Shown here: positions 16,870 to 27,568 of the stretch, piece by piece
Numbering within the stretch: position 1 is the first letter of the stretch
How the letters are laid out: the number at the start of each line of letters is the position of its first letter
DNA from: Undibacterium parvum
Lineage (GTDB): Bacteria; Pseudomonadota; Gammaproteobacteria; Burkholderiales; Burkholderiaceae_D
DNA: 64,000 bases
Direction of reading: 5' to 3'
NCBI RefSeq assembly: GCF_003955735.1
Contig: NZ_CP034464.1
Coordinates: 4,216,001-4,280,000 of the forward strand
Notes under the pieces: generated by a model
The model's database searches: none
What the model saw: the letters and a program-made list of their open reading frames with translations, nothing else
What the model was told of the DNA's origin: nothing
Position numbers and translations under genes: made by a program

Positions 16870-17859
16870 TTAGCCTACCAGGTGTTTCACGCCATCGCGC
16901 TCTTCTTGCAATTCAGCAAGAGTAACATTGATGCGTTCACGCGAGAATTCGTCGATTTCCAAACCTTGAATAATCGTGTATTCGCCGTTTTCTGTTGTTA
17001 CAGGGAAACCAAACATGGTTCCTTCTGGGATGCCATAAGAGCCATCTGAAGGAATGCCCATGGTTGTCCACTTGCCGTTAGTGCCCAGTACCCAGTCGCG
17101 TACATGGTCAATTGCTGCGTTTGCTGCGGATGCTGCAGAAGACAGACCGCGTGCTTCGATAATGGCCGCGCCACGCTTACCGACTGTAGGCAAGAACACG
17201 TCCTTGTTCCAGACTTGGTCATTGATCAAATCTTTAACTGATTGGCCGTCAGCAGTCGCGAAGCGATAGTCTGCATACATAGTTGGCGAGTGATTACCCC
17301 AAACGCAGAGTTTTTCAATCGCTGCAACTGGCTTGCCAATTTTCGCAGCGACTTGTGACAATGCACGGTTGTGATCCAGACGCAACATCGCAGTGAAGTT
17401 TTTCGCTGGCAGACTAGGAGCTGATTTCATGGCGATGTAAGCATTGGTGTTGGCTGGATTGCCTACGACCAAGATCTTGACATTGCGTGAGGCAACGGCA
17501 TCGAGTGCCTTGCCTTGCACTGTGAAAATTTGTGCATTGGCTTCGAGCAAGTCTTTGCGTTCCATGCCAGGTCCACGTGGACGTGCGCCAACCAATAAAG
17601 CGACATCGATATCTTTAAATGCCGTCATAGGATCACTATGCGCTGTCATTCCAGCCAATAATGGGAAGGCGCAGTCATCGATTTCCATCATGACGCCTTT
17701 GAGTGCTTTTTGCGCTTTTTCGTCAGGGATTTCTAGTAATTGCAAAATTACTGGCTGGTCTTTGCCCAGCATGTCGCCATTGGCGATGCGAAATAGTAAG
17801 GAATAGCCAATTTGGCCAGCGGCGCCAGTAACAGCAACGCGCATAGGGGATTTTGCCAT
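16870..17859 (-). CDS. mdh: Malate dehydrogenase
   Basis: A 329-residue NAD-dependent malate dehydrogenase of the cytosolic/Thermus-like type used by Burkholderiales. The NAD motif is [12 protein letters not shown]; substrate arginines lie in [11 protein letters not shown]; the catalytic His is H190 in VWGNHSPT. It interconverts malate and oxaloacetate, closing the cycle whose other genes lie on the plus strand. It is divergent from the GntR regulator gene, and the 448-bp gap (17860-18307) contains a perfect palindrome suited to a shared operator. It ends in a strong terminator. Confidence 0.97.
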   Translation of the reverse strand: MAKSPMRVAVTGAAGQIGYSLLFRIANGDMLGKDQPVILQLLEIPDEKAQKALKGVMMEIDDCAFPLLAGMTAHSDPMTAFKDIDVALLVGARPRGPGMERKDLLEANAQIFTVQGKALDAVASRNVKILVVGNPANTNAYIAMKSAPSLPAKNFTAMLRLDHNRALSQVAAKIGKPVAAIEKLCVWGNHSPTMYADYRFATADGQSVKDLINDQVWNKDVFLPTVGKRGAAIIEARGLSSAASAANAAIDHVRDWVLGTNGKWTTMGIPSDGSYGIPEGTMFGFPVTTENGEYTIIQGLEIDEFSRERINVTLAELQEERDGVKHLVG

Positions 17860-18233
17860 GATGAATCTCCGAAGTGGTGTAAAAGTGGGGTTGAAATCGG
17901 TGTATCTGAATACTTAAATTTTAAAGTAAAAGATTAAATTCTGTGTTTTAAAAATAATGCGAAATCAGCAAACTCACCATCATACCTTTGAACGCAAATC
18001 AAGTCAGCCAAATTTGAACTTGCTTATCGCCTTTAGCTGACGTAGAGCAAATTGAGCACGACTTTTGTGCCTAAGTATTTCTGCCGCTAATTAAGGCTTG
18101 AGGGCTTTACTGGGACTTAGCCTTTACTTTTTCTGTGTACTGGCTATAGTGTTCGCTATGGTGTTCGTTTTATGCTCGCAATTTATTCCCCTGATTTTAA
18201 GTTCGCCCGCTTCAGGTGTCAATCTATATCTTA

Positions 18234-18249
18234 TGTCTTATATAAGACA
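18234..18249. promoter_or_regulatory. Perfect 16-bp palindrome, probable GntR operator
   Basis: TGTCTTATATAAGACA is its own reverse complement. It lies in the mdh/GntR divergent gap, 58 bp before the GntR start. GntR-family dimers bind such palindromes, so autoregulation and control of mdh are likely. Binding is inference. The rest of the 17860-18307 gap shows no gene. Confidence 0.6.
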
Positions 18250-18307
18250 CATAACTTAGTACTTTTCTCTGGACTTGCTGGTGTGTTCTGTGTTGAAATT
18301 GAGGCTT

Positions 18308-19111
18308 ATGAATTCACCGCACCTCACCGCTATTGTCCAAAATCCTGGATTGACCTCGCCTGCCGCCGTTGCTGGTAGTGCTGCGTCGTTTGCGTCGCCG
18401 ACTTTTAGTCCCTTGTATCAACAAATTAAGGCCTTGATTACGCAAAGTCTGCAGTCTGGCGAGTGGAAACCCGGGGAGTTAATTCCGAGTGAAAACGAAT
18501 TGGCACTAAGATTTAAAGTGAGTCAAGGGACGGTGCGCAAGGCTATTGATGAGATGTCTGCGGATAATCTGGTGATACGGCGGCAAGGGAAGGGGACATT
18601 CGTCGCGACTCACCATGAAGCACGATCGCAATTTCGTTTCTTGAGATTGCTGCCCGATGAAGGTGTGCCGCATTACCCTGAAAATCGCATTGTAGAGGTG
18701 AAGCGCTTGCGCGCACCTGCGGATGTGGCGCGCTTGCTGGATATTAAATCGGGTGATTCAGTGGTGTTTCTGCGCAGGGTGCAGTCATTTTCCGCCATCC
18801 CTACCATCTTGGACGACCTTTGGTTGCCAGGTTCGATTTTTAAGGGTTTGACCGCTGAGCGCTTAAATGAATACAAGGGGCCCATGTACGGGTTGTTTGA
18901 GAGTGAGTTTGGCACGCATATGATACGTGCCTCTGAGCAACTTCGCGCAGTGTGCGCTGATGAGTCGGCGGCGCAATTGCTTAATGTTGATGTCGGCACT
19001 CCATTGTTGAATGTGGAGCGGGTCTCATTTACATATGGGGATAAGCCGGTGGAGTTACGTCGCGGCTTGTATTTAACTAGTGCGCATCATTATCAGAATG
19101 AGCTGAGTTAA
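18308..19111 (+). CDS. GntR family (HutC/UTRA) transcriptional regulator
   Basis: A 267-residue regulator from the ATG at 18308; an upstream in-frame start at 18275 is possible. A 35-residue Ala/Ser-rich leader precedes the winged helix (FSPLYQQIKALITQSL, PSENELALRFKVSQGTVRKAIDEM, RRQGKGTFVA). The UTRA effector domain follows, with VVFLRRVQ, PTILDDLWLPGSIF and the closing LRRGLYLTSAHHYQNEL. The gene sits between mdh and sdhC. It probably senses a cycle intermediate such as citrate and controls the TCA block, but the ligand is unknown. Confidence 0.9.
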   Translation: MNSPHLTAIVQNPGLTSPAAVAGSAASFASPTFSPLYQQIKALITQSLQSGEWKPGELIPSENELALRFKVSQGTVRKAIDEMSADNLVIRRQGKGTFVATHHEARSQFRFLRLLPDEGVPHYPENRIVEVKRLRAPADVARLLDIKSGDSVVFLRRVQSFSAIPTILDDLWLPGSIFKGLTAERLNEYKGPMYGLFESEFGTHMIRASEQLRAVCADESAAQLLNVDVGTPLLNVERVSFTYGDKPVELRRGLYLTSAHHYQNELS

Positions 19112-19196
19112 CTTCCTTATAAACACCAATATTTCCGTGTTTTTTGTGAAATTTGACTGTAAGGCGCGAGTATTTTGCAAATACCTGTCTTTTTTG

Positions 19197-19213
19197 TTGG
19201 TGCGATGCACCAA
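19197..19213. promoter_or_regulatory. Inverted repeat in the sdhC leader
   Basis: TTGGTGC-gat-GCACCAA is a perfect 7-bp inverted repeat about 55 bp before the sdhC start. It could be an operator or an mRNA hairpin. It is unlike the GntR palindrome in sequence. Confidence 0.4.
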
Positions 19214-19266
19214 AATAGGCGAAAATTGTAAGGTTTTTGTACAGGCTATTAATGGGGAGATTATTT

Positions 19267-19680
19267 ATGTCTGAAGTAGTAAAAAATAAGCCGCGCTTTG
19301 GCAAGATGCGCTTGATCGATGCGGTTGCTGGTGGCTATAGATTGCCGTTGGCTGGCTTTGTTTCGATCTTGCATCGTGGAAGTGGCATGTTGATGTTTTT
19401 GTTATTGCCATTTATTTTGTATTTGCTTGAAATGAGCTTGAGTTCTGAGAGTTCATTCGCTGTCCTTAAAGAATTTACCTCTGGTATTTTTGTTAAGTTA
19501 GTGATCTTGGCCTTGGTGTGGGCGTATTTGCATCATTTTAGTGCTGGCGTTCGTCACTTGCTGATGGACCTGCATATGGGGTTAGATAAAGATTCCGCAC
19601 GTAAATCGGCAGTTTCCGTTTTGCTGTTTAGTCTCGCATTGACTGCAGTAGTTGCATTGAAATTGTTTGGAGTATTTTGA
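19267..19680 (+). CDS. sdhC: Succinate dehydrogenase cytochrome b556 subunit
   Basis: A 137-residue membrane anchor of complex II. The ATG at 19267 has a GGGGAGA ribosome site. Three membrane helices are visible; the LHRGSG motif and HHFSAGVRHLLMDLH provide the quinone-site and haem-ligand residues typical of SdhC. It is the first gene of sdhCDAB and its stop overlaps the sdhD start by one base (TGATG). Confidence 0.95.
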   Translation: MSEVVKNKPRFGKMRLIDAVAGGYRLPLAGFVSILHRGSGMLMFLLLPFILYLLEMSLSSESSFAVLKEFTSGIFVKLVILALVWAYLHHFSAGVRHLLMDLHMGLDKDSARKSAVSVLLFSLALTAVVALKLFGVF

Positions 19681-20048
19681 TGGCGAATAATAATATTGGA
19701 CCTAAGCGTCTGGTGGTCGGTGCCAGCTATGGCTTGCGTGATTGGTTGGCTCAGCGCGTCACCGCGATCATTATGGCCATCTATACCATTATCTTGTTGG
19801 GCTTGTTTTTAACAGGAAACAATTTTTCCTATGAAGGCTGGGCTGGGATTTTTGCTCAACAATGGTTCAAACTAGCCACCTTCACCGTCTTCATGGCACT
19901 GTTTTACCATGCCTGGGTTGGTATGCGTGATGTCTGGATGGATTATGTGACGCAGTCAGTGATTTTGCGTCTTGTGTTTCAGGTCGCCACTATTGTGTGG
20001 TTGGTCGCTAGTGCCGGATATGCGGCACAGATTTTGTGGAGAGTTTAA
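19680..20048 (+). CDS. sdhD: Succinate dehydrogenase membrane anchor subunit
   Basis: A 122-residue anchor with three membrane helices. [21 protein letters not shown] is the typical SdhD opening and [14 protein letters not shown] holds the haem His and quinone-site residues. The ATG at 19680 overlaps the sdhC stop, giving coupled translation. With SdhC it holds haem b and the ubiquinone site in the inner membrane. Confidence 0.94.
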   Translation: MANNNIGPKRLVVGASYGLRDWLAQRVTAIIMAIYTIILLGLFLTGNNFSYEGWAGIFAQQWFKLATFTVFMALFYHAWVGMRDVWMDYVTQSVILRLVFQVATIVWLVASAGYAAQILWRV

Positions 20049-20050
20049 CC

Positions 20051-21826
20051 GTGGCTGCAATCAAATCCGCCATTCCTTCCCGTCGTTTTGACGCTGTCAT
20101 CATCGGAGCTGGTGGCTCCGGTATGCGCGCCTCGCTGCAATTGGCAGAGGCTGGGCTCAACGTCGCTGTTTTATCCAAAGTTTTCCCAACTCGCTCGCAT
20201 ACAGTTGCTGCACAAGGTGGTATCGGTGCATCTCTGGGTAATATGTCGGAAGATAATTGGTTCTGGCACATGTTCGACACCGTTAAAGGTGGCGATTATC
20301 TGGGTGACCAGGATGCGATTGAATTTATGTGTCGCGAAGCACCGAAAGTGGTGTATGAATTAGAACATTTCGGTATGCCTTTTGATCGTAATGCTGACGG
20401 CACGATTTATCAACGTCCGTTTGGTGGTCATACTGCTAATTTTGGCGAGAAACCGGTTCAGCGCGCTTGCGCAGCAGCCGATCGTACTGGGCATGCTTTA
20501 TTGCATACCTTATATCAACGCAATGTGCGTGCTCGTACCCATTTCTATGTGGAGTGGATGGCGATCGATTTGATTCGCGACGCTGATGGTGATGTACTAG
20601 GCGTGGTTGCTCTGGAGATGGAGACCGGCCAGGTGATGATGTTGGAAGCGAAAACCACAATTTTCGCGACTGGTGGTGCTGGACGTATTTTTGCTGCCTC
20701 TACCAATGCCTTTATTAATACCGGTGATGGCATGGGTATGGCTGCACGTGCCGGCCTGCCTTTGCAAGATATGGAATTCTGGCAATTTCACCCTACTGGC
20801 GTGGCTGGCGCAGGTGTATTGATTACCGAAGGTGTGCGCGGTGAGGGCGGTATCTTGGTCAATAGTCAAGGTGAGCGCTTCATGGAGCGCTATGCGCCGA
20901 CACTGAAAGATTTGGCTCCGCGCGATTTCGTTTCTCGTTCTATGGATCAAGAAATCAAAGAAGGTCGCGGTTGTGGTCCGAACAAAGACCATGTGATGCT
21001 CGATCTTCGTCATATTGGTGCGGATACAATTCAAAAGCGTTTGCCTTCTATTTTGGAAATTGGTCATAAGTTCGCCAATGTCGACGCGACTAAAGAACCA
21101 ATTCCTGTAGTGCCAACTATCCACTATCAGATGGGTGGTATCCCTACGAATATTCATGGTCAAGTCGTCGCTCCTAAAAATGGCGCGAGTGAAGTCGTTA
21201 ATGGCCTGTATGCGATTGGTGAGTGCGCCTGCGTATCCGTGCACGGTGCGAATCGTTTAGGTACTAATTCCTTGCTCGATCTGTTGGTGTTTGGTCGCGC
21301 CGCTGGTAACCACGTGGTTGCAAGTAAGCTTAAAGAGCGCAGCAATAAAGATCTTCCAGCAGATGCGGCTGATCTGGCATTGTCACGTTTGGCTAAGTTG
21401 GAAACTAGTACAGGTTCTGAGCGCGTTCAAGATGTTGCGAATGACATTCGTAGCACCATGCAAAAATACTGTGGTGTGTTCCGTACCGATGATTTATTGC
21501 AGGCTGGCTACAAAGAAATCATGGTGCTTGATGAGCGTCGTAAGCATGTTTCCTTTAAAGATAAATCTAAAGTCTTTAATACTGCCCGTGTTGAAGCCTT
21601 GGAGTTGGATAATCTGATAGAAACCGCAAAAGCCACCATCACATCGGCGAATGCACGTAAAGAGTCTCGTGGTGCGCACGCTCATCGCGATTACGAAAAA
21701 CGTGATGATGAAAACTGGATGAAACACACGCTTTGGTATTCAGAAGGAAATCGCCTAGATTATAAGCCGGTCGTTACCAAGCCGCTGACAGTTGAAACCT
21801 TCAAGCCTAAAGCTCGTACTTTTTAA
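20051..21826 (+). CDS. sdhA: Succinate dehydrogenase flavoprotein subunit
   Basis: A 591-residue flavoprotein oxidising succinate to fumarate. The start is a GTG at 20051 with a GGAGAG ribosome site 7 bp before it, three bases after the sdhD stop; the upstream in-frame GTG would overlap sdhD. The FAD-binding GAGGSGMRA lies at residues 19-27, and the covalent flavin His is H50 in [14 protein letters not shown] and the LDLRHIG region carry substrate residues, and the family C-terminal signature is complete. Its flavinylation factor SdhE is encoded two genes downstream. Confidence 0.97.
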   Translation: MAAIKSAIPSRRFDAVIIGAGGSGMRASLQLAEAGLNVAVLSKVFPTRSHTVAAQGGIGASLGNMSEDNWFWHMFDTVKGGDYLGDQDAIEFMCREAPKVVYELEHFGMPFDRNADGTIYQRPFGGHTANFGEKPVQRACAAADRTGHALLHTLYQRNVRARTHFYVEWMAIDLIRDADGDVLGVVALEMETGQVMMLEAKTTIFATGGAGRIFAASTNAFINTGDGMGMAARAGLPLQDMEFWQFHPTGVAGAGVLITEGVRGEGGILVNSQGERFMERYAPTLKDLAPRDFVSRSMDQEIKEGRGCGPNKDHVMLDLRHIGADTIQKRLPSILEIGHKFANVDATKEPIPVVPTIHYQMGGIPTNIHGQVVAPKNGASEVVNGLYAIGECACVSVHGANRLGTNSLLDLLVFGRAAGNHVVASKLKERSNKDLPADAADLALSRLAKLETSTGSERVQDVANDIRSTMQKYCGVFRTDDLLQAGYKEIMVLDERRKHVSFKDKSKVFNTARVEALELDNLIETAKATITSANARKESRGAHAHRDYEKRDDENWMKHTLWYSEGNRLDYKPVVTKPLTVETFKPKARTF

Positions 21827-21837
21827 AGAGATACACA

Positions 21838-22548
21838 ATGGCACGCACATTAAAATTTCAAATCTATCGCTACGATCCAGACAAGGATGCTAAGCCTTAC
21901 ATGCAAGATCTGACAGTTGAATTGCAAGATACTGACAAGATGTTGCTGGATGCGCTGCAACGCATCAAGGCAGATGTGGATGATTCTCTAGCCCTGCGTC
22001 GCTCATGCCGTGAAGGTGTTTGCGGTTCCGATGCGATGAATATTAACGGCAAAAATGGCCTGGCTTGCACTACCAACTTGAATGAGCTTACCGAGCCTAT
22101 CATTTTGCGCCCCTTGCCAGGTTTGCCAGTCATACGCGATCTGATCGTCGACATGACTCAGTTTTTCAAGCAATACAATTCGATCAAGCCTTACTTGATG
22201 AATGACACTATTCCTCCGGAAAAAGAACGTCTGCAGTCGCCGACTGAACGCGAGGAGTTAGATGGTCTGTATGAATGCATCTTATGTGCATGTTGTTCGA
22301 CCTCCTGTCCTTCATTCTGGTGGAATCCGGATAAATTCGTAGGTCCTGCTGGATTATTGCAGGCATATCGCTTTATTGCTGATTCACGTGATCAGGCTAC
22401 TGGTGAGCGCTTGGATAATCTGGAAGATCCTTATCGTTTGTTCCGTTGCCATACGATTATGAATTGCGTGGACGTTTGCCCTAAAGGCTTGAATCCAACG
22501 CGCGCTATTGGCAAGATTAAAGAGTTGATGGTTAGACGTGCAGTCTAA
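21838..22548 (+). CDS. sdhB: Succinate dehydrogenase iron-sulfur subunit
   Basis: A 236-residue subunit carrying three iron-sulfur clusters. The 2Fe-2S ligands are in [12 protein letters not shown] and GLAC; the 4Fe-4S and 3Fe-4S ligands are in [16 protein letters not shown] and [17 protein letters not shown]. It passes electrons from the SdhA flavin to ubiquinone at SdhCD. It lies 11 bp after sdhA in the operon. Confidence 0.97.
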   Translation: MARTLKFQIYRYDPDKDAKPYMQDLTVELQDTDKMLLDALQRIKADVDDSLALRRSCREGVCGSDAMNINGKNGLACTTNLNELTEPIILRPLPGLPVIRDLIVDMTQFFKQYNSIKPYLMNDTIPPEKERLQSPTEREELDGLYECILCACCSTSCPSFWWNPDKFVGPAGLLQAYRFIADSRDQATGERLDNLEDPYRLFRCHTIMNCVDVCPKGLNPTRAIGKIKELMVRRAV

Positions 22549-22578
22549 GCCTGATCTTTAGATTTTTTCAGTGGTAAA

Positions 22579-22607
22579 AAGAGCGGCTTCCTGTGGATGC
22601 CGCCCTT
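22579..22607 (+). terminator. Imperfect stem-loop between sdhB and sdhE
   Basis: AAGAGCGGC pairs with GCCGCCCTT with one mismatch, about 30 bp after sdhB. The T-rich tail is weak. It may reduce transcription into sdhE-gltA rather than end it. Confidence 0.4.
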
Positions 22608-22697
22608 ATTTCAAGCGGTTTTTAAGCTCGCGCCTGAGCGTGATTTTTGATTGCGCCGAGAATTGCCTGAAATAAGAAGTATTGATTGAAAGTGCTT

Positions 22698-23003
22698 ATG
22701 TCTGTATCTATGCCTGCGTCTATGTCGGAAAATGTTATGCAATCCCATCAGAGTGACCCAGCCAAGCGTGCTCGACTGCGTTGGCGTGCGCGCCGTGGTT
22801 TGCTCGAAAATGACTTGATTTTGACGCGCTTCTTAGATGCTCACGAGGAAGCTATGTCTGATGATGAGGTCGATGCCTTTAGTCGATTGATGGAGTTGTC
22901 AGATAACACCTTGATGGACTTGTTGATGGCAAAAAAACAGCCGGAGGCAGAAGTTGATTTTCCTCATGTCCGCGCACTTTTAGTTCGATTGCAACAAGCC
23001 TAA
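22698..23003 (+). CDS. sdhE: FAD assembly factor SdhE
   Basis: A small helical protein needed for covalent attachment of FAD to SdhA. The diagnostic RGxxE motif appears as RRGLLENDL, and DEVDAFSRLMELSDNTLMDLLM matches the family. The start is uncertain: ATG codons at 22698, 22710, 22722 and 22737 are all in frame, and the family begins near the last. The chosen one gives 101 residues. Its place between sdhB and gltA fits its role. Confidence 0.9.
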   Translation: MSVSMPASMSENVMQSHQSDPAKRARLRWRARRGLLENDLILTRFLDAHEEAMSDDEVDAFSRLMELSDNTLMDLLMAKKQPEAEVDFPHVRALLVRLQQA

Positions 23004-23064
23004 GCTCAATAATTTTTTTGTGTTTTTTTAATTAACGACTCACCTCTACATCGAAGGAAGAGCC

Positions 23065-24369
23065 ATGACCAACTCTGAAATAAAAGCAACCTTATCTTTT
23101 TCCGATGGTTCACCATCATTGGAAATGCCAATTTACAAAGGGACAGTTGGTCCTGATGTCATCGATATCCGCAAGTTGTATGCGACCACTGGCATGTTTA
23201 CCTATGATCCAGGTTTTATGTCGACGGCAGCATGTAATTCCTCGATTACCTACATCGACGGTGATAAGGGCGAATTGTTGTATCGCGGTTACCCTATCGA
23301 ACAGTTGGCTGTAAATGGCGGCGACTTCCTGGAAACTTGCTATTTGTTACTCAATGGTGAATTGCCAAATGCAGTAGAAAAAGAAAAATTTGTTGCAACA
23401 GTGACCAATCACACCATGGTCCATGAGCAAATGCAATTTTTCTTCCGCGGCTTCCGTCGTGATGCGCATCCTATGTCGGTATTGGTTGGTACTGTTGGTG
23501 CCCTGGCGTCGTTTTATCATGATTCTCTGGATATTAACGATCCGCACCACCGCGAAGTTTCTGCAATCCGCTTGATCGCGAAAATGCCTACATTAGTGGC
23601 GATGGCGTACAAATATTCTATCGGTCAGCCTTTTGTTTATCCTCGCAACGACTTGTCGTATAGTGCTAACTTTATGCATATGATGTTCTCGACACCGTGT
23701 GCTCCGTATAAAACCAATGAGGTTTTGGTGCGCGCTCTTGATCGTATTTTGATCTTGCATGCTGATCACGAGCAAAATGCATCGACCTCGACTGTTCGTC
23801 TGGCTGGTTCCTCAGGTGCCAATCCTTTTGCTTGTATCGCTGCGGGTATCGCTTGCCTGTGGGGTCCTGCGCATGGTGGTGCAAATGAGGCTGCCTTGAG
23901 TATGTTGGAAGAGATCGGCAGTGTCGATCACATCCCGGAATTCATCAGACAGGTTAAAGATAAAAATTCTGGCGTGAAGTTGATGGGTTTTGGTCATCGT
24001 GTGTATAAAAACTACGATCCTCGCGCAAAATTGATGCGTGAAACTTGCTACGAAGTCTTGCAGGAGCTCGGTTTACAAGACGATCCTTTGTTTAAATTGG
24101 CGATGGCGTTGGAGAAAATTGCACTGGAAGACGAATACTTCGTTTCTCGCAAACTTTACCCAAACGTTGACTTCTATTCGGGCATCGTACAGCGCGCGCT
24201 GGGTATTCCAACTTCCTTGTTTACCGGAATCTTCGCTCTGGCGCGTACCGTAGGTTGGATCGCTCAGTGGAAGGAAATGATTTCTGATCCTGAGCAAAAA
24301 ATCGGCCGTCCACGTCAGTTGTTTGTGGGTTCTCAAACACGCGACGTGCAACCGATAGAGAAGCGCTAA
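23065..24369 (+). CDS. gltA: Citrate synthase
   Basis: A 434-residue type II (hexameric, proteobacterial) citrate synthase condensing acetyl-CoA with oxaloacetate. The catalytic residues lie in [36 protein letters not shown] and VDFYSG. The N-terminal extension of about 50 residues is the regulatory region typical of the NADH-sensitive type. A GGAAGAG ribosome site precedes the ATG. It ends with a strong terminator that separates it from the 2-oxoglutarate dehydrogenase genes. Confidence 0.97.
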   Translation: MTNSEIKATLSFSDGSPSLEMPIYKGTVGPDVIDIRKLYATTGMFTYDPGFMSTAACNSSITYIDGDKGELLYRGYPIEQLAVNGGDFLETCYLLLNGELPNAVEKEKFVATVTNHTMVHEQMQFFFRGFRRDAHPMSVLVGTVGALASFYHDSLDINDPHHREVSAIRLIAKMPTLVAMAYKYSIGQPFVYPRNDLSYSANFMHMMFSTPCAPYKTNEVLVRALDRILILHADHEQNASTSTVRLAGSSGANPFACIAAGIACLWGPAHGGANEAALSMLEEIGSVDHIPEFIRQVKDKNSGVKLMGFGHRVYKNYDPRAKLMRETCYEVLQELGLQDDPLFKLAMALEKIALEDEYFVSRKLYPNVDFYSGIVQRALGIPTSLFTGIFALARTVGWIAQWKEMISDPEQKIGRPRQLFVGSQTRDVQPIEKR

Positions 24370-24389
24370 GCGTTTTTAGAAAAGTGTGC

Positions 24390-24425
24390 AAAAAAGGCGA
24401 GTCTTCGTGACTCGCCTTTTTTTTA
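24390..24425 (+). terminator. Rho-independent terminator after gltA
   Basis: AAAAAGGCGAGTC-ttcgt-GACTCGCCTTTTTTTT is a textbook hairpin plus T-run, 20 bp after the gltA stop. Confidence 0.93.
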
Positions 24426-24579
24426 TTGAATAAAGATGCTATGCTTCGGCTCGAAAGTGAAATTTTTGGATGTATTTTCATTTTTGCTTCAATTGGTCAT
24501 TTTTCTGAAAAATAACAAGTGAAGCAAAACTGCAATGATTTTCAAATCAGCCCTTCCCCACAACTTGATGTGCAATCCG

Positions 24580-24627
24580 CTAACCGGTCAGGCCGTGTCG
24601 CGGAAGGTTAGATTAACCCGCTAATCT
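24580..24627 (+). promoter_or_regulatory. Leader of odhA with competing hairpins
   Basis: CTAACC (24580-24585) can pair with GGTTAG (24606-24611); the same GGTTA can instead pair with TAACC (24614-24618), and AGATTA (24610-24615) with TAATCT (24622-24627). These pairings exclude one another and end about 28 bp before the odhA start. This could be a mutually exclusive leader structure; no known riboswitch was recognised. Confidence 0.35.
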
Positions 24628-24654
24628 CGCAAAACGCGAAGAAAGGTGAGCAAG

Positions 24655-27510
24655 ATGATGCAACAATTAAACGCTAACTCGTATCTGTTCGGCGGCAATG
24701 CGCCGTACGTAGAAGAACTATATGAGGCGTATCTGAATAATCCTGGGTCTGTGCCTGATAATTGGCGCGCCTATTTCGATGCAATGCAACATGTCCCGGC
24801 TGTTGACGGTTCCGCCCGTCCAGACGTTGCGCATGCTCCTGTGATTGCTTCTTTCGCCGAACGTGCAAAGCAAGGCCCGATACGGACCGTGCTCGCTACA
24901 ACTGATGCTGATATGGGACGCAAACGCGTGGCCGCTCAGCAATTGATTGCTGCGTATCGTTTTTTGGGCAGCCAATGGGCAAACCTGGATCCTTTGCAAC
25001 GCCAGGAGCGTCCGAGTATCCCTGAGTTGGAGCCGAGTTTCTATGGCTTTACCGATTCAGATATGGATATACAGTTCAATATCAGTAATACCTATTTTGG
25101 TGCTGAGACGTGCTCACTGCGCGATTTATTGAACTCCTTGCGCGATACCTATTGCCGTTCTATCGGTGCTGAATTCATGTACATCAGCGATCCTACGGAA
25201 AAACGCTGGTTGCAAGAGAAATTGGAATCGATACGCTCGACTCCAAGTTTTACTGCCGACAAGAAAAAACATATACTTGATCGTCTGACAGCTGCGGAAG
25301 GACTGGAACGTTATCTGCATACCCGCTACGTGGGACAAAAGCGTTTCTCTCTTGAGGGCAGCGAAAGTTTTATCGCTTCCATGGACGAAACCATACAACG
25401 CGCGGGTGAGCGCGGTGTAGAGGAAATCGTTATCGGTATGGCGCATCGCGGCCGTCTGAATGTGTTGGTTAATACACTAGGCAAAATGCCGCAGGATCTG
25501 TTTGCTGAATTTGAAGGCAAGCATGGCGACGATTTACCTTCCGGTGACGTTAAATATCACCAGGGTTTTTCCTCTGACGTATCTACTCCAGGCGGTCCAG
25601 TACATTTGTCACTGGCATTTAATCCATCGCATCTTGAAATCGTGAATCCTGTCGTTGAGGGTTCTGTCAAGGCGCGTATGGAGCGTCGTGGTGATAAAGA
25701 CGGTTCGCAAGTCTTGCCTATTCTGGTACATGGTGACGCTGCTTTTGCAGGTCAGGGTGTGGTCATGGAAACCTTGAATCTGGCGCAGACGCGTGGTTAC
25801 GGTACTGGCGGTACTATGCATATCGTGATCAATAATCAAATCGGTTTCACCACATCTGATCCGCGCGATTCACGTTCCACTCTGTATTGCTCCGACGTCG
25901 TTAAGATGATTGAAGCACCAGTATTGCATGTCAATGGTGATGATCCTGAGGCTGTAGTTCTGGCGACGCAAATCGCCTTGGATTACCGCATGGAATTCAA
26001 AAAAGACGTGGTGGTTGATATCATCTGTTATCGTAAGTTGGGGCATAACGAGCAAGATACACCTGCTTTGACTCAGCCTTTGATGTACAAGAAAATTGGT
26101 CAACATCCAGGTACTCGCAAACTGTACGCTGACAGATTGTCGGCTCAGGGCACAATTGCAGCGGATTCTGGCGATCAGATGGTGAAAGCCTTCCGTGATG
26201 CAATGGATGCAGGTAAACATACCCGCGACCCAGTTATTTCGAACTTTAAAAATAAATATGCGGTTGACTGGATTCCTTTCCTGAATCGTAAGTGGACCGA
26301 TGCTGCTGATACTGCTGTGCCAATGACAGAGTTAAAGCGTCTGGCCCAGCGTATTACAGTGGTGCCAGAAGGTTTTAAACCGCATAGCCTGGTCGAAAAA
26401 GTCTTGGGTGACCGCGCAACTATGGGACGCGGCGAGATGAATCTTGATTGGGGTATGGGCGAACATCTGGCCTATGCGTCTCTGGTTTCTTCTGGCTACG
26501 CTATCCGTTTGACTGGGCAAGATGCTGGACGCGGTACTTTCGTACATCGTCATGCTGTGTTACATGATCAGAAACGCGAGCGTTGGGATGCCGGTACTTA
26601 TATTCCTCTGCAAAATATTTCAGAGAAGCAAGCACCATTTACAGTGATTGACTCTGTTTTATCGGAAGAGGCAGTACTGGCGTTTGAATACGGTTATTCC
26701 ACAGCAGAACCAAATACTTTGACGATCTGGGAAGCGCAATTCGGCGATTTCGCCAATGGTGCACAGGTCGTCATCGATCAATTCATTAGCTCTGGCGAAG
26801 TGAAGTGGGGCCGTGCATCTGGGTTGGTCATGATGTTGCCGCACGGTTATGAAGGCCAAGGTCCTGAGCATTCCTCAGCCCGCCCTGAGCGCTTCCTGCA
26901 ATTGTGTGCTGACAATAATATGCAAGTTGTTCAGCCGACTACCGCTGCGCAGATTTTCCATCTATTGCGTCGTCAGATGATACGGATGTTCCGTAAGCCT
27001 CTGGTAATCATGACACCGAAGTCTCTGCTCAGGAATAAAGATGCAGGCTCTGCTTTGTCGGAATTGGCCAAAGGTAGTTTTCATACCGTGATCGGTGAAG
27101 TCGACGAGAAAATCGATGCCAAGAAGGTTAAGCGCGTTATCGCCTGTTCAGGTAAGGTTTATTTTGATCTGGTGAATGCGCGTAAAGAGCGTGGTTTGAC
27201 AGATGTCGCGATCATTCGTGTTGAACAGCTGTATCCGTTCCCACATAAGAGTTTTGCGGCTGAATTGAAGAAATTCCCTGAGTTGTCGGAATTGGTCTGG
27301 ACTCAAGATGAACCGCAAAATCAGGGACCTTGGTTCCAGATTCAGCACAACATCTTTGAAAGTTTGGAAGATGGACAGAAGCTTGCCTATGCAGGTCGTC
27401 CAGCAAGTGCGTCTCCTGCTGTCGGTTATTACGACAAGCACTATGCGCAGCAAAAAGCATTACTGGATACCGCTTTTTCCAAGCTCAAGGGTTATATCCT
27501 GACCAAGTAA
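24655..27510 (+). CDS. odhA: 2-oxoglutarate dehydrogenase E1 component
   Basis: A 951-residue thiamine-diphosphate enzyme that decarboxylates 2-oxoglutarate and hands the succinyl group to E2. The N-terminal E2-contact segment is present (NSYLFGGNAPYVEELYEAYLNNPGSVPDNWRAYF split around residues 5-40). IGMAHRGRLNVL, GDAAFAGQGVVMET and HNEQDTPALTQP are the ThDP and active-site motifs; LPHGYEGQGPEHSSAR is the transketolase domain signature. ATG 24655 has an AAAGG ribosome site, preferred to the GTG at 24646. It is the first gene of odhA-odhB-(pspC-like)-lpdA. Confidence 0.96.
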   Translation: MMQQLNANSYLFGGNAPYVEELYEAYLNNPGSVPDNWRAYFDAMQHVPAVDGSARPDVAHAPVIASFAERAKQGPIRTVLATTDADMGRKRVAAQQLIAAYRFLGSQWANLDPLQRQERPSIPELEPSFYGFTDSDMDIQFNISNTYFGAETCSLRDLLNSLRDTYCRSIGAEFMYISDPTEKRWLQEKLESIRSTPSFTADKKKHILDRLTAAEGLERYLHTRYVGQKRFSLEGSESFIASMDETIQRAGERGVEEIVIGMAHRGRLNVLVNTLGKMPQDLFAEFEGKHGDDLPSGDVKYHQGFSSDVSTPGGPVHLSLAFNPSHLEIVNPVVEGSVKARMERRGDKDGSQVLPILVHGDAAFAGQGVVMETLNLAQTRGYGTGGTMHIVINNQIGFTTSDPRDSRSTLYCSDVVKMIEAPVLHVNGDDPEAVVLATQIALDYRMEFKKDVVVDIICYRKLGHNEQDTPALTQPLMYKKIGQHPGTRKLYADRLSAQGTIAADSGDQMVKAFRDAMDAGKHTRDPVISNFKNKYAVDWIPFLNRKWTDAADTAVPMTELKRLAQRITVVPEGFKPHSLVEKVLGDRATMGRGEMNLDWGMGEHLAYASLVSSGYAIRLTGQDAGRGTFVHRHAVLHDQKRERWDAGTYIPLQNISEKQAPFTVIDSVLSEEAVLAFEYGYSTAEPNTLTIWEAQFGDFANGAQVVIDQFISSGEVKWGRASGLVMMLPHGYEGQGPEHSSARPERFLQLCADNNMQVVQPTTAAQIFHLLRRQMIRMFRKPLVIMTPKSLLRNKDAGSALSELAKGSFHTVIGEVDEKIDAKKVKRVIACSGKVYFDLVNARKERGLTDVAIIRVEQLYPFPHKSFAAELKKFPELSELVWTQDEPQNQGPWFQIQHNIFESLEDGQKLAYAGRPASASPAVGYYDKHYAQQKALLDTAFSKLKGYILTK

Positions 27511-27568
27511 AGACATGCGGCGCGGTAGAAGCTGCTGCGCCCAATAGAATCCGAAACGGAGAAAAAAC

